From CBDHHC01 sp050633205 (GTDB lineage Bacteria; Pseudomonadota; Alphaproteobacteria; Rhizobiales; CBDHHC01): a DNA stretch of 13,509 nt. The position numbers and the translations under genes are program-made. Below the pieces are notes generated by a model, which worked only from the letters and a program-made list of their open reading frames with translations, searched no databases and was not told the origin of the DNA. The DNA lies in contig JBOEGA010000065.1 of the NCBI GenBank assembly GCA_050633205.1, positions 1-13,509 on the forward strand, in the 5' to 3' direction. Each line of letters begins with the position of its first letter. The first letter of the stretch is position 1. This document shows, piece by piece, positions 7,963 to 13,509 of the stretch.

Positions 7963-8483
7963 GTGCGAAGCTATCTACGAAAGCAAAAGTGAAAAGTGAA
8001 GTCGCACCTTGGGATAAGCGATTATTGTTGTTCTTCGTCGCTGCTTTATTCGTTTTATTTTTAGTCCTTAATCGCGAAGCGAATACCTTTTTACCTGATG
8101 CTCGACTGTATCCTTATGTCACGACGATCATGGGTGTTTTTTTAGTCGCCTTGTCCGTTGTTCGAATAATAATGGGAAGGGAACCTAACTTGGACGCGCA
8201 GAGCGGTAAAAATCAGGAAGAAACGGAAGAACAAACGCGCAATGCTTACCGAAAAATAGTTGCCTATATGGCGGTTTTTTGTTGTTTTTATTTTTCTATT
8301 TGGATTGTTGGGTTCAGGATTTCGGCCGTCGTTTTTGTATTTAGTTTTATCCGCTATTTTGGTCATTCTTATCTTCGATCGACGATATACGCACTTTTTG
8401 GGCTTGTGATGGTAGAAGCATTAAGTCGTCTGTTGAGTTTAGAATTACCGCCAGGTTTCTGGCATTTACTGTTTGCCGATTAG
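7959..8483 (+). CDS. tctB: TTT transporter small membrane subunit TctB
   Basis: A 174-residue small membrane protein of the TctB family (PF07331), the poorly conserved accessory subunit of the TTT transporter. Hydrophobic segments lie near residues 22-38 and 54-73. A charged, Glu/Gln-rich loop (EPNLDAQSGKNQEETEEQ) comes next, followed by two or three further segments from about residue 101 to 165. This is the expected four-to-five-helix layout. ATGA overlap with tctA supports coupled synthesis. The order here is C-A-B, whereas C-B-A is the familiar order, but position and topology leave little doubt. Its stop is only nine bases from the stop of the convergent cytochrome gene, with no terminator visible between them. 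Confidence 0.88.
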   Translation: MSAKLSTKAKVKSEVAPWDKRLLLFFVAALFVLFLVLNREANTFLPDARLYPYVTTIMGVFLVALSVVRIIMGREPNLDAQSGKNQEETEEQTRNAYRKIVAYMAVFCCFYFSIWIVGFRISAVVFVFSFIRYFGHSYLRSTIYALFGLVMVEALSRLLSLELPPGFWHLLFAD

Positions 8484-8492
8484 CTTTTCTGT

Positions 8493-9374
8493 CTAAGGCT
8501 TTGCGCCGTTCTCTATCCATTCGAAAATCGCTTCTATTTCTTTTGCTTCCAAAGGAATGTTTTGCGGCATAAAGCCTGAAGCGACCGCTCCATACAAGGG
8601 GCTGTCGGCGGCATTACCGGGTGTAATTAATTTCATGATGTTTTCGTAAGAATCTAGATGCGTGCTCTGCCCATCATGACAAACGCGACACTGTTTTTGA
8701 AAAATATTCTCGTTAATCCACTGCCAGTTCGGTTTGGCTTGGAGAGAATTAAGTGCGCCCTCATCAAGCCAGGTATTAACATTGGCTAATAATAGGGCGG
8801 GTATTTCAATTGCCGGATGGCTAGCACGATTATTATTAATGATTCGCTGAAGCTCGTCGTCTAAATAATTCGATAAAGCGTCATAGTTTTCGTTGCTGCT
8901 AAAATCTAAGGCGATAATTCCTGGATTTTTGTTTTCAGCATGACAGTCCGCGCAATAGTTACGAATAACGTTTTGGTTGATCCACTGCCAATCACGATCA
9001 AACACCGCATTATTACTCGCGCCATGGTAAATCCAAAAGTAAAGAATATCTTTCTCTTCTGAACTTAACTTGGGTCTATCGCCTTCAGGCATTAAGTCGA
9101 CATTGGCGAAAGTAAATAATGCGCTTTTAATTGGATGGCCGGGAACGACGAGGCGCAACACTTCGTCATAGCTCGTTAGTTTGTAACCCCCCTCCAAGCG
9201 GCCAGGGGCAAGTTCGTCGTTGTGGCATAAAACGCAATGTGTATCCAGGATTTTTTTAACACTCGACCAGCTATAGTCAGGCGAATCTTGCTGAGCAATG
9301 GCGATAGTTGTGAATAAATTCAGCGAGACAGTCAAAAGAAACAAATATACAGCTGAGAAGATTGATTTCGGCAT
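8493..9374 (-). CDS. Exported protein of three repeated cytochrome c-like units
   Basis: A 293-residue exported c-type cytochrome-like protein with three haem-binding CxxCH motifs: CVLCH (47-51), CADCH (141-145) and CRVCH (229-233). A Sec signal peptide (PKSIFSAVYLFLLTVSLNL, cleavage near AIAQQ) puts it in the periplasm, where haem would be attached. Each unit repeats the pattern [DN]-[YW]-x-W before CxxCH and ends in a W/F-I-x-x-GA helix. Units 1 and 3 carry Met-Pro (M95, M269) as the likely distal ligand; unit 2 has His-Pro (H186) at the aligned place. The ATG at 9374 is preferred over the one at 9395, which would lie only about ten bases into the predicted transcript and adds seven charged residues before the signal. 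Similar domains occur as planctomycete-type cytochromes and as electron-transfer modules near oxidoreductases. The redox partner is unknown; the quinoprotein at the right edge is one candidate. Confidence 0.82.
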   Translation of the reverse strand: MPKSIFSAVYLFLLTVSLNLFTTIAIAQQDSPDYSWSSVKKILDTHCVLCHNDELAPGRLEGGYKLTSYDEVLRLVVPGHPIKSALFTFANVDLMPEGDRPKLSSEEKDILYFWIYHGASNNAVFDRDWQWINQNVIRNYCADCHAENKNPGIIALDFSSNENYDALSNYLDDELQRIINNNRASHPAIEIPALLLANVNTWLDEGALNSLQAKPNWQWINENIFQKQCRVCHDGQSTHLDSYENIMKLITPGNAADSPLYGAVASGFMPQNIPLEAKEIEAIFEWIENGAKP

Positions 9375-9411
9375 AGAGTTCCGCTCTTGATGCATGAGTT
9401 AGCTGTGGTAA

Positions 9412-9440
9412 AAGATAGATGCTGAGTTTAATATACTCAA
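9412..9440 (-). promoter_or_regulatory. Sigma-70-like promoter of the cytochrome gene
   Basis: Read on the minus strand, TTGAGT (9435-9440) and TATCTT (9412-9417) are separated by exactly 17 bases, with four of six consensus matches each. Transcription would begin near 9405, which supports the downstream start at 9374. Confidence 0.4.
9423..9439. promoter_or_regulatory. Near-perfect 17-bp palindrome in the cytochrome promoter
   Basis: TGAGTTTAATATACTCA pairs at seven of eight positions around a central A. It covers most of the spacer and part of the -35 of the proposed promoter, the classic placement of a repressor site. Confidence 0.4.
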
Positions 9441-9682
9441 CGCAATGACGACCAGTTCGTGTTTTGTTTTTGATAACGCGAATGAGAAAGTTAAGCTGGC
9501 TTATTGTTTATTATTCAGTGTAGTGATTGTCGCGATAAGGACTCTAATTATAAAGAATTGAAAAGTAAATTTAATCGGTTAATTTTTTGTGTCTACAATT
9601 AATTCATTTTCAAATTGCTGTATCTCAAAATAAAGTTATGCCTACATTATGTTCCGATTAAGTATTCCGACTAATAATATAA

Positions 9683-9688
9683 AGAGGG
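9683..9688 (+). promoter_or_regulatory. Ribosome binding site of the amidohydrolase
   Basis: AGAGGG lies seven bases before the ATG at 9696. It decides the start in favour of the long N-terminus; the internal Met57 (9864) has no SD at proper distance. Confidence 0.6.
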
Positions 9689-9695
9689 AAAGCCA

Positions 9696-11201
9696 ATGTG
9701 GATAAGAAAATGGGAAAAAGATGAAAAAGACGGCATTGAGTCGCCTATCCCCACGCAGTTAGTGTCCAATGAAGAGTTTATTCCGCCACCCCAAACTAAA
9801 CAACAAAAACAGTGGCAAGATCAAATCGATGCAATGATTGCGGAGAATGCCAAAAAACTTAACATGTCGAAACGTAGTTTTTTGCGCTCATCGATGGGTT
9901 TGGCAACGGCCTTTGCCGCTTACAATACAGTTTTTGGTAATACTTGGGATGTTCATGCCGATGAGCTAACCGATGCGGCTGCCATCGAAGAAAAATTTCC
10001 TAAAGGGGAATATTTTGTTTTTGATGTGCAAGCGCACTTTACCCAAGGCTATGCTTTGAATTTCCGCAATAATGAAGCAATGAAAAATATGGGCTTCAAT
10101 CTTGATAATTCTGCAGAGGCTTATTCATTTAATAATTTTCTTAAAGAAATGTATTTGGATAGTGAAACTAGCATGCTGGTTATCTCAGGGGTGCCCGGAA
10201 AAGAAATTAATAAGGGCGAAGATGGAAAGATTCTTGAGGGCAGAGATCGTTCGCGGGGTTTGCTACCTAGTTGGTTGATGTCGGAGAGCCGCGACAAAAT
10301 CAATAATGGTGCGGGTTCGGTTCGCGCTTTATGCCAAGGTAATTGCGCACCGAATCATTATTGGGATGCGAAAAATCGCCGTATCAATGAGGAGCAACTG
10401 TTCGAGCAGATGGATCGTGAGGTAAACATATACGGTATTAATTCTTGGAAGTGGTACTGTCATACCGATCCAGGACGTTCTGGGAACGGCTTTCAAATGG
10501 ATGACGAAGGTATGACCTACACGTTTTACGATAAAGCCCGTGAACTTGGAATGAAAACCTTTAGCGTACACAAGGGCTATTCCGCGCAGTCTCGCACTTT
10601 AGGCCATTTAGCCCACCCCAAAGATGTTGAGAAAGCGGCCTTGGATAATCCCGATCTCACTTTCATTATTTATCATTCCGCGATCAAAGATACACCCACT
10701 GAAGAGCTTGCAAATAATCCAGAATTTTTTAATCGCGCCACAGGAGATTTCCCTTGGCACAGCGACCTTATTGCATTGAAGGAGCGCCACCCCGACGGAC
10801 TGAAAAATGTCAACGTAGAAATTGGATCGGCCTTCGGCACGACGGCGATTGTTAGCCCTGAAATGTGTATGCATTTGATTGGTAAAAACATTAAGGCCTA
10901 TGGTGTTGATCATGTCATCTGGGGGACGGATTGCTTATGGTGGGGTTCACCACAATGGGTTATTGATGCCATGAAACGTTTCCAAATTTCGGATGAATTG
11001 TGTGAGAAATTTGGCTACAGCAAACTAACGAAAGAAGATAAGGCTAAAATCTTCGGTTTAAATGCCGCGAGAATTTACGATATTGATGTCGATGCCCAAT
11101 TAAAAGCGATTCCCAATGATATGCTGGCGCAAGCGAAAACACGCTATCTGGCGGCGGGTGGTCAAACCGAAAATAAAGTTCACGGTTGGGTGCGAGCATA
11201 A
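9696..11201 (+). CDS. Amidohydrolase_2-family protein with Tat-like signal and altered metal motif
   Basis: A 501-residue protein of the amidohydrolase_2 family (PF04909; ACMSD/gamma-resorcylate decarboxylase type, TIM barrel). Members are metal-dependent hydrolases or decarboxylases. Residues 57-80 (MSKRSFLRSSMGLATAFAAY) look like a Tat signal with KR in place of RR, preceded by a 56-residue hydrophilic extension. The barrel starts at FVFDVQAHF (108-115): the usual HxH is Q112-A-H114. Other family landmarks are present: VHKGYS (H292), IIYHSAI (H327) and VIWGTDCLWWG (D412), matching the metal-ligand or catalytic His and Asp positions of ACMSD. I have an unverified memory of relatives with a similar long pre-signal region. 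The start at 9696 is supported by its SD. It overlaps by one base the small gene at 11201, so the two are coupled. The substrate is unknown; both hydrolysis and decarboxylation remain possible. Confidence 0.85.
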   Translation: MWIRKWEKDEKDGIESPIPTQLVSNEEFIPPPQTKQQKQWQDQIDAMIAENAKKLNMSKRSFLRSSMGLATAFAAYNTVFGNTWDVHADELTDAAAIEEKFPKGEYFVFDVQAHFTQGYALNFRNNEAMKNMGFNLDNSAEAYSFNNFLKEMYLDSETSMLVISGVPGKEINKGEDGKILEGRDRSRGLLPSWLMSESRDKINNGAGSVRALCQGNCAPNHYWDAKNRRINEEQLFEQMDREVNIYGINSWKWYCHTDPGRSGNGFQMDDEGMTYTFYDKARELGMKTFSVHKGYSAQSRTLGHLAHPKDVEKAALDNPDLTFIIYHSAIKDTPTEELANNPEFFNRATGDFPWHSDLIALKERHPDGLKNVNVEIGSAFGTTAIVSPEMCMHLIGKNIKAYGVDHVIWGTDCLWWGSPQWVIDAMKRFQISDELCEKFGYSKLTKEDKAKIFGLNAARIYDIDVDAQLKAIPNDMLAQAKTRYLAAGGQTENKVHGWVRA

Positions 11202-11494
11202 TGTCTATGTTAAATAACTCTGCTGTGGGTGATCCCGCTAAGTTTGAATCCTCGTCGTCGACACCCACTGACGAAACTGATTTGGCCTTGCGTTTTTATG
11301 TGTCCGAGCTGAGTGATGAAAAAGTTACTCAATATCGACAAGCCTGGTCTCAACAAGAACTGATGGATTGGTGTGGGGATTTTCGTTCGGATGGTGCACT
11401 GATGCTCGTGTGTTGTGAACGAGATGTAGAGGTAGAAGACTTTCGCGACGTGTTGGAAGAATATATCGCCTATCGCGGTTTACCACTCCGATAA
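11201..11494 (+). CDS. Small acidic protein of unknown function, coupled to the amidohydrolase
   Basis: I do not recognise this 97-residue protein. It starts with an ATG that shares its A with the TAA stop of the amidohydrolase (TAATG), a strong sign of translational coupling. A second ATG lies two codons later. The N-terminal third is Ser/Thr/Asp-rich and probably flexible. The rest looks like a compact folded unit: TDLALRFYVSELSDEKV, a Trp-containing helix (YRQAWSQQELMDW), a hydrophobic strand with two cysteines (ALMLVCCERD), and an acidic helix ending DVLEEYIAYRGLPLR. There is no signal peptide or membrane segment, so it should be cytoplasmic. Placement suggests a job tied to the amidohydrolase, such as a folding or export helper for the Tat-type substrate, but that is only a guess. 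A terminator hairpin follows 56 bases after the stop. Confidence 0.65.
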   Translation: MSMLNNSAVGDPAKFESSSSTPTDETDLALRFYVSELSDEKVTQYRQAWSQQELMDWCGDFRSDGALMLVCCERDVEVEDFRDVLEEYIAYRGLPLR

Positions 11495-11549
11495 AATCAA
11501 GGCGACATGTTTTTCTGGTTAATCATGAATAAAAATGTTCGATAAATGT

Positions 11550-11580
11550 AAACTGCGTCTCTATATAGAAACGCAGTTTT
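11550..11580. terminator. Intrinsic terminator between convergent genes
   Basis: AAACTGCGT and ACGCAGTTT form a perfect 9-bp stem around a 12-base loop that is itself palindromic (TCTATATAGA). On the plus strand TTTT and an AT-rich tail follow, so it ends the amidohydrolase operon. Its A-rich left flank is less suitable in the minus direction, yet it may stop the convergent hydrolase transcript as well. Confidence 0.65.
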
Positions 11581-11657
11581 AATTAAAGGGCATTTTTTTA
11601 ATTCTTCGATGGGATTTTATTTTTTTAATTTTTGATATTTAATCTTTTTGTTCACTG

Positions 11658-12677
11658 CTATTGAGTAGCTTCAATAACAGCCGACTCAACGAGTCGATAA
11701 GCCGCACGAGTATGGAAGCGTCGTTGTGGACCGGGGATACTACTCGAAGTAACAACAACGACAATATTTTCTTCCGGTACTAATAGAATAAATTGCCCCC
11801 CATAACCCCAAGCGTAGGGTGTTTCGAAGCCCGCCGTATCGCGTATCCACCACCCGTAACCGTAATGCCGGCCCTGTCCGCGGGGTGACGCAACTCGTTG
11901 TTTAAGTGATTCACTAATCCATTCTGATGAAATAACTTGTTTGTTTTTATATCGACCTTGGTTTAAATAGAGTTCACCAAAAGCCAGCATTTGTCGCGGT
12001 GTTAATTCCATATCATTACCACCAAAATAATTCCCCTGGGGATCTTTTGGCCATGCTCCAAGATACGTTTCCATTGGTGAGAACAAATATTTCCGTGCAA
12101 AATCCAGCGCGTTCAGCTCACTAGAGCGAGCGACTGCTGTCGCCAATAGATGAGTGTTGCCGGTGCTATAAATCATTAAACCATCGGGTTCGTCATAAAA
12201 CGGTTGCTCAAGGGCAAAGCGAATCCAGTCTTGGCTTAACACCCAAGCACCGTAATTTCGATTGCTCGTTGATTCCAAACCCGATTGCATACTTAATAAG
12301 TTGCCAATAGTGATCTTGGATTTTTCCGTATTTCCATTGAGTTCCTTGGTGAAAAACGACGAAATATTCTGATCCACACCGCTCATGAACTCTCGATCAA
12401 TCGCTATCCCAACAAGGGCAGAGACAACGCTTTTTGACGCGGATTTTATATTGGCAATATCCGTTGCTTTCTTGCCATTAAAATATTTCTCTAAGACTAT
12501 TTCACCATCTCGACTCACCAGTAAACTATACAATCGCGGCAAGCTATTTGCTGAATTCAAAGTGTTTTGCCAACGTTTGGATGTTTCCTGGCTATGGGCA
12601 ATAGGCAGATACGCCAAAAAAAGGAAAATGTAAAACGCGATGTTCTTGTTTGATTTAGATAAGCTATTCAGTTTCAT
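11658..12677 (-). CDS. Exported beta-lactamase-related serine hydrolase
   Basis: A 339-residue PF00144 serine hydrolase, the third in the window. A Sec signal peptide (KSNKNIAFYIFLFLAYLPIAHS, cleavage near residue 29) sends it to the periplasm. Catalytic landmarks are S79-A-S-K82 (SxxK), Y170-S-T-G-N (tyrosine motif), FGELYLNQGRY, HYGYGWW and WGYGGQFILLVPEEN at the C-terminal motif. LLSMQSGLES is the familiar 'LLTMxSGL' segment. The pattern is closest to esterase or NylB-type members; no KTG is present. It is shorter than the first hydrolase because it lacks that protein's extra N-terminal region. It is transcribed alone from a promoter with a palindromic operator-like site. The substrate is unknown, but co-location with two relatives and an esterase suggests complementary roles in breaking ester or amide bonds. 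Confidence 0.88.
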   Translation of the reverse strand: MKLNSLSKSNKNIAFYIFLFLAYLPIAHSQETSKRWQNTLNSANSLPRLYSLLVSRDGEIVLEKYFNGKKATDIANIKSASKSVVSALVGIAIDREFMSGVDQNISSFFTKELNGNTEKSKITIGNLLSMQSGLESTSNRNYGAWVLSQDWIRFALEQPFYDEPDGLMIYSTGNTHLLATAVARSSELNALDFARKYLFSPMETYLGAWPKDPQGNYFGGNDMELTPRQMLAFGELYLNQGRYKNKQVISSEWISESLKQRVASPRGQGRHYGYGWWIRDTAGFETPYAWGYGGQFILLVPEENIVVVVTSSSIPGPQRRFHTRAAYRLVESAVIEATQ

Positions 12678-12722
12678 ATCGTCTCGAAATGCATATTTTC
12701 AGAATAGTCGTAGAAAGGTGTT

Positions 12723-12751
12723 TTGATAACTAAAAAAAGACTGATTGTAAA
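12723..12751 (-). promoter_or_regulatory. Sigma-70-like promoter of the third serine hydrolase
   Basis: On the minus strand TTTACA (12746-12751, five of six consensus) and TATCAA (12723-12728, four of six) are separated by 17 bases, about 46 bases from the start codon. The -35 is the inner half of the palindrome at 12746-12762. Confidence 0.5.
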
Positions 12752-12772
12752 GTGACTTTACATCTTAGTCTT
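12737..12772. promoter_or_regulatory. Two-tier palindrome, candidate operator
   Basis: The core TGTAAAGTGACTTTACA (12746-12762) is a perfect odd palindrome with 8-bp arms and one central base. It is nested in outer 6-bp arms AAGACT and AGTCTT. It covers the -35 of the predicted minus-strand promoter. The one-base centre would make a poor RNA hairpin, so a DNA-binding dimer is the better reading. Confidence 0.55.
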
Positions 12773-12832
12773 GGTTTGTACGTTTTCTTTCAGTTTAATG
12801 GCCTTCAATAGAATCGTGAAGGGGTTGTAACA

Positions 12833-12871
12833 CGACCCGGAGATTTAAAGCTCAGGGTCGCTATTTTTTTA
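12833..12871 (+). terminator. Plus-strand intrinsic terminator with no gene upstream
   Basis: CGACCC pairs with GGGTCG, and after one G-A mismatch GAG pairs with CTC around an 8-base loop. On the plus strand CTA and then seven Ts follow. On the minus strand no T-run follows. There is no plus-strand protein gene between 11494 and here, so it either ends a short RNA or blocks readthrough. Confidence 0.55.
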
Positions 12872-12932
12872 TTGTGTTCTAAACGCATTGCTATCATCGT
12901 TAGTTGCGAGAAATGACAAGACCCTTGGAAAA

Positions 12933-13509
12933 TTATTCTTTCCCTAATTTGGTTGCGACAAATACGGCAACATCTCTAATTTGTTCTGACGACAGTACTG
13001 CGCCAAAGGGTGGCATTTTTTCCTTACCATCAGTTGCTGTTGTTGCAACATAAACTGGCGATGCGACGGCGGTAATGTCCGGTCCGACACCGTGGCCACC
13101 TTGACCGGTTTCGCCATGACATTGTGAACAGGACTGCTCAAAAACTAATGCCCCGGCTTCTGGATTGGCGTCGTCGAAATTAAAACGCGCTGAGCCTTGG
13201 TTCTGGTCGAGGGACTCTAAAGTGCCGTCCAGAGAAAACAGCCAAACATTGTCACCCCCTTTAGAACCCGCAAAAAGATTTCCTGCGGCGTAAACCACAA
13301 CTTTTTGTTTGCCTTTATGTTCGAAGGTTGTCGCTGTTGCATTGACACCGGCGCCGGTTTGGAATTCCCATAATATTTTTCCATCACGAGAATCTAAGGC
13401 TTGTAGTTGGCCTTCGTTGCGACCGACAAAGACTAAATCGCCTGCCGTGTTGATTGATCCACTCCAGCAACTATCCTTCCAGCGCTGACTCCAGACCATT
13501 TTATTGGTG
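12933..13509 (-). CDS. PQQ-dependent quinoprotein dehydrogenase with cytochrome c domain, C-terminal part
   Basis: The C-terminus of a periplasmic quinohaemoprotein dehydrogenase, which oxidises alcohols, sugars or aldehydes with pyrroloquinoline quinone and passes electrons to haem c. The gene enters from the right edge; about 192 residues are present and the start is outside. The first part holds the last beta-propeller blades: SGSINTAGDLVFVGRNEGQL, LDSRDGKILWEFQTGAGVNA and VVYAAGNLFAGSKGGDNVWLFSL, with the Trp/Gly-rich docking pattern of PQQ enzymes. A linker leads to a class I-type cytochrome c domain with CSQCH as haem site, VGPDIT, and KMPPFG carrying the Met ligand. The domain order (propeller then cytochrome) matches type II quinohaemoprotein dehydrogenases and related proteins. 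The substrate cannot be assigned from this fragment. Its stop lies 255 bases from the start of the hydrolase at 12677, so the two are probably separate transcripts. Confidence 0.87.
   Translation of the reverse strand, partial: TNKMVWSQRWKDSCWSGSINTAGDLVFVGRNEGQLQALDSRDGKILWEFQTGAGVNATATTFEHKGKQKVVVYAAGNLFAGSKGGDNVWLFSLDGTLESLDQNQGSARFNFDDANPEAGALVFEQSCSQCHGETGQGGHGVGPDITAVASPVYVATTATDGKEKMPPFGAVLSSEQIRDVAVFVATKLGKE

Larger units (their letters stand above)
9375..9695. other. Divergent intergenic region
   Basis: This 321-bp AT-rich stretch separates the minus-strand cytochrome from the plus-strand amidohydrolase. I see no gene in it. Its left part holds the cytochrome promoter and palindrome. 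Its right part must contain the amidohydrolase promoter, but several weak hexamer pairs compete and none stands out. Confidence 0.5.

Noticed and set aside
9372..9395. Upstream ATG (9395) for the triple cytochrome
   Set aside because: No SD in front, too close to the predicted transcription start, and it adds charged residues before the signal peptide.
10608..10913. 101-codon minus-strand open frame inside the amidohydrolase
   Set aside because: Antisense to conserved barrel motifs (IIYHSAI, EIGSAFG); no initiation signals.
12746..12762. TyrR-type box (TGTAAA N6 TTTACA)
   Set aside because: The spacing between half-sites is five, not six, and no aromatic amino acid genes are nearby.
1..13509. 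tRNA, rRNA, CRISPR array, insertion sequence or attachment site
   Set aside because: No cloverleaf, regularly spaced repeats, transposase gene or terminal inverted repeats were seen.

Overview
The window reads as a bacterial chromosome segment, most likely from a marine-type gammaproteobacterium. The reasons are AT-leaning genes, long AT-rich intergenic stretches, Sec and Tat export signals, a tripartite tricarboxylate transporter (TTT), c-type cytochromes and a PQQ dehydrogenase. This placement rests on overall character only. I saw no rRNA, tRNA, CRISPR array, insertion sequence or transcription-factor gene. Both ends cut through genes, and two Ns at 1388-1389 mark a draft-assembly gap.

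Layout. (1) 1-3535, plus strand: the C-terminal half of a type-B carboxylesterase, then two exported serine hydrolases of the beta-lactamase-related / NylB-EstB superfamily (PF00144), 38-40 bp apart. The first hydrolase is split into two frames only by the Ns. (2) 3536-3775: an AT-rich promoter region with an 8-bp-arm inverted repeat. (3) 3776-8483, plus strand: an MmgE/PrpD-family gene followed by a complete TTT transporter in the order TctC-TctA-TctB. TctA and TctB overlap by ATGA. (4) 8493-9374, minus strand: an exported protein of three repeated cytochrome-c-like units. (5) 9375-9695: a divergent promoter region. (6) 9696-11494, plus strand: an amidohydrolase_2-family protein with a KR-type Tat-like signal and an altered metal motif, overlapping by one base a 97-codon unknown gene. 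A terminator hairpin follows. (7) 11658-12677, minus strand: a third PF00144 serine hydrolase, with a promoter whose -35 lies in a strong palindrome. (8) 12933 to the right edge, minus strand: the C-terminus of a PQQ-dependent quinoprotein dehydrogenase with a fused cytochrome c domain.

Together this looks like an accessory catabolic region. The exported esterase/amidase-like hydrolases could cleave ester or amide substrates outside the cytoplasm. TctC/A/B could import a carboxylate product, which the MmgE/PrpD enzyme could dehydrate, isomerise or decarboxylate. The quinoprotein and cytochromes could pass electrons from periplasmic alcohol or aldehyde oxidation to the respiratory chain. The families are well supported. 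The joint pathway and its substrate are inference.
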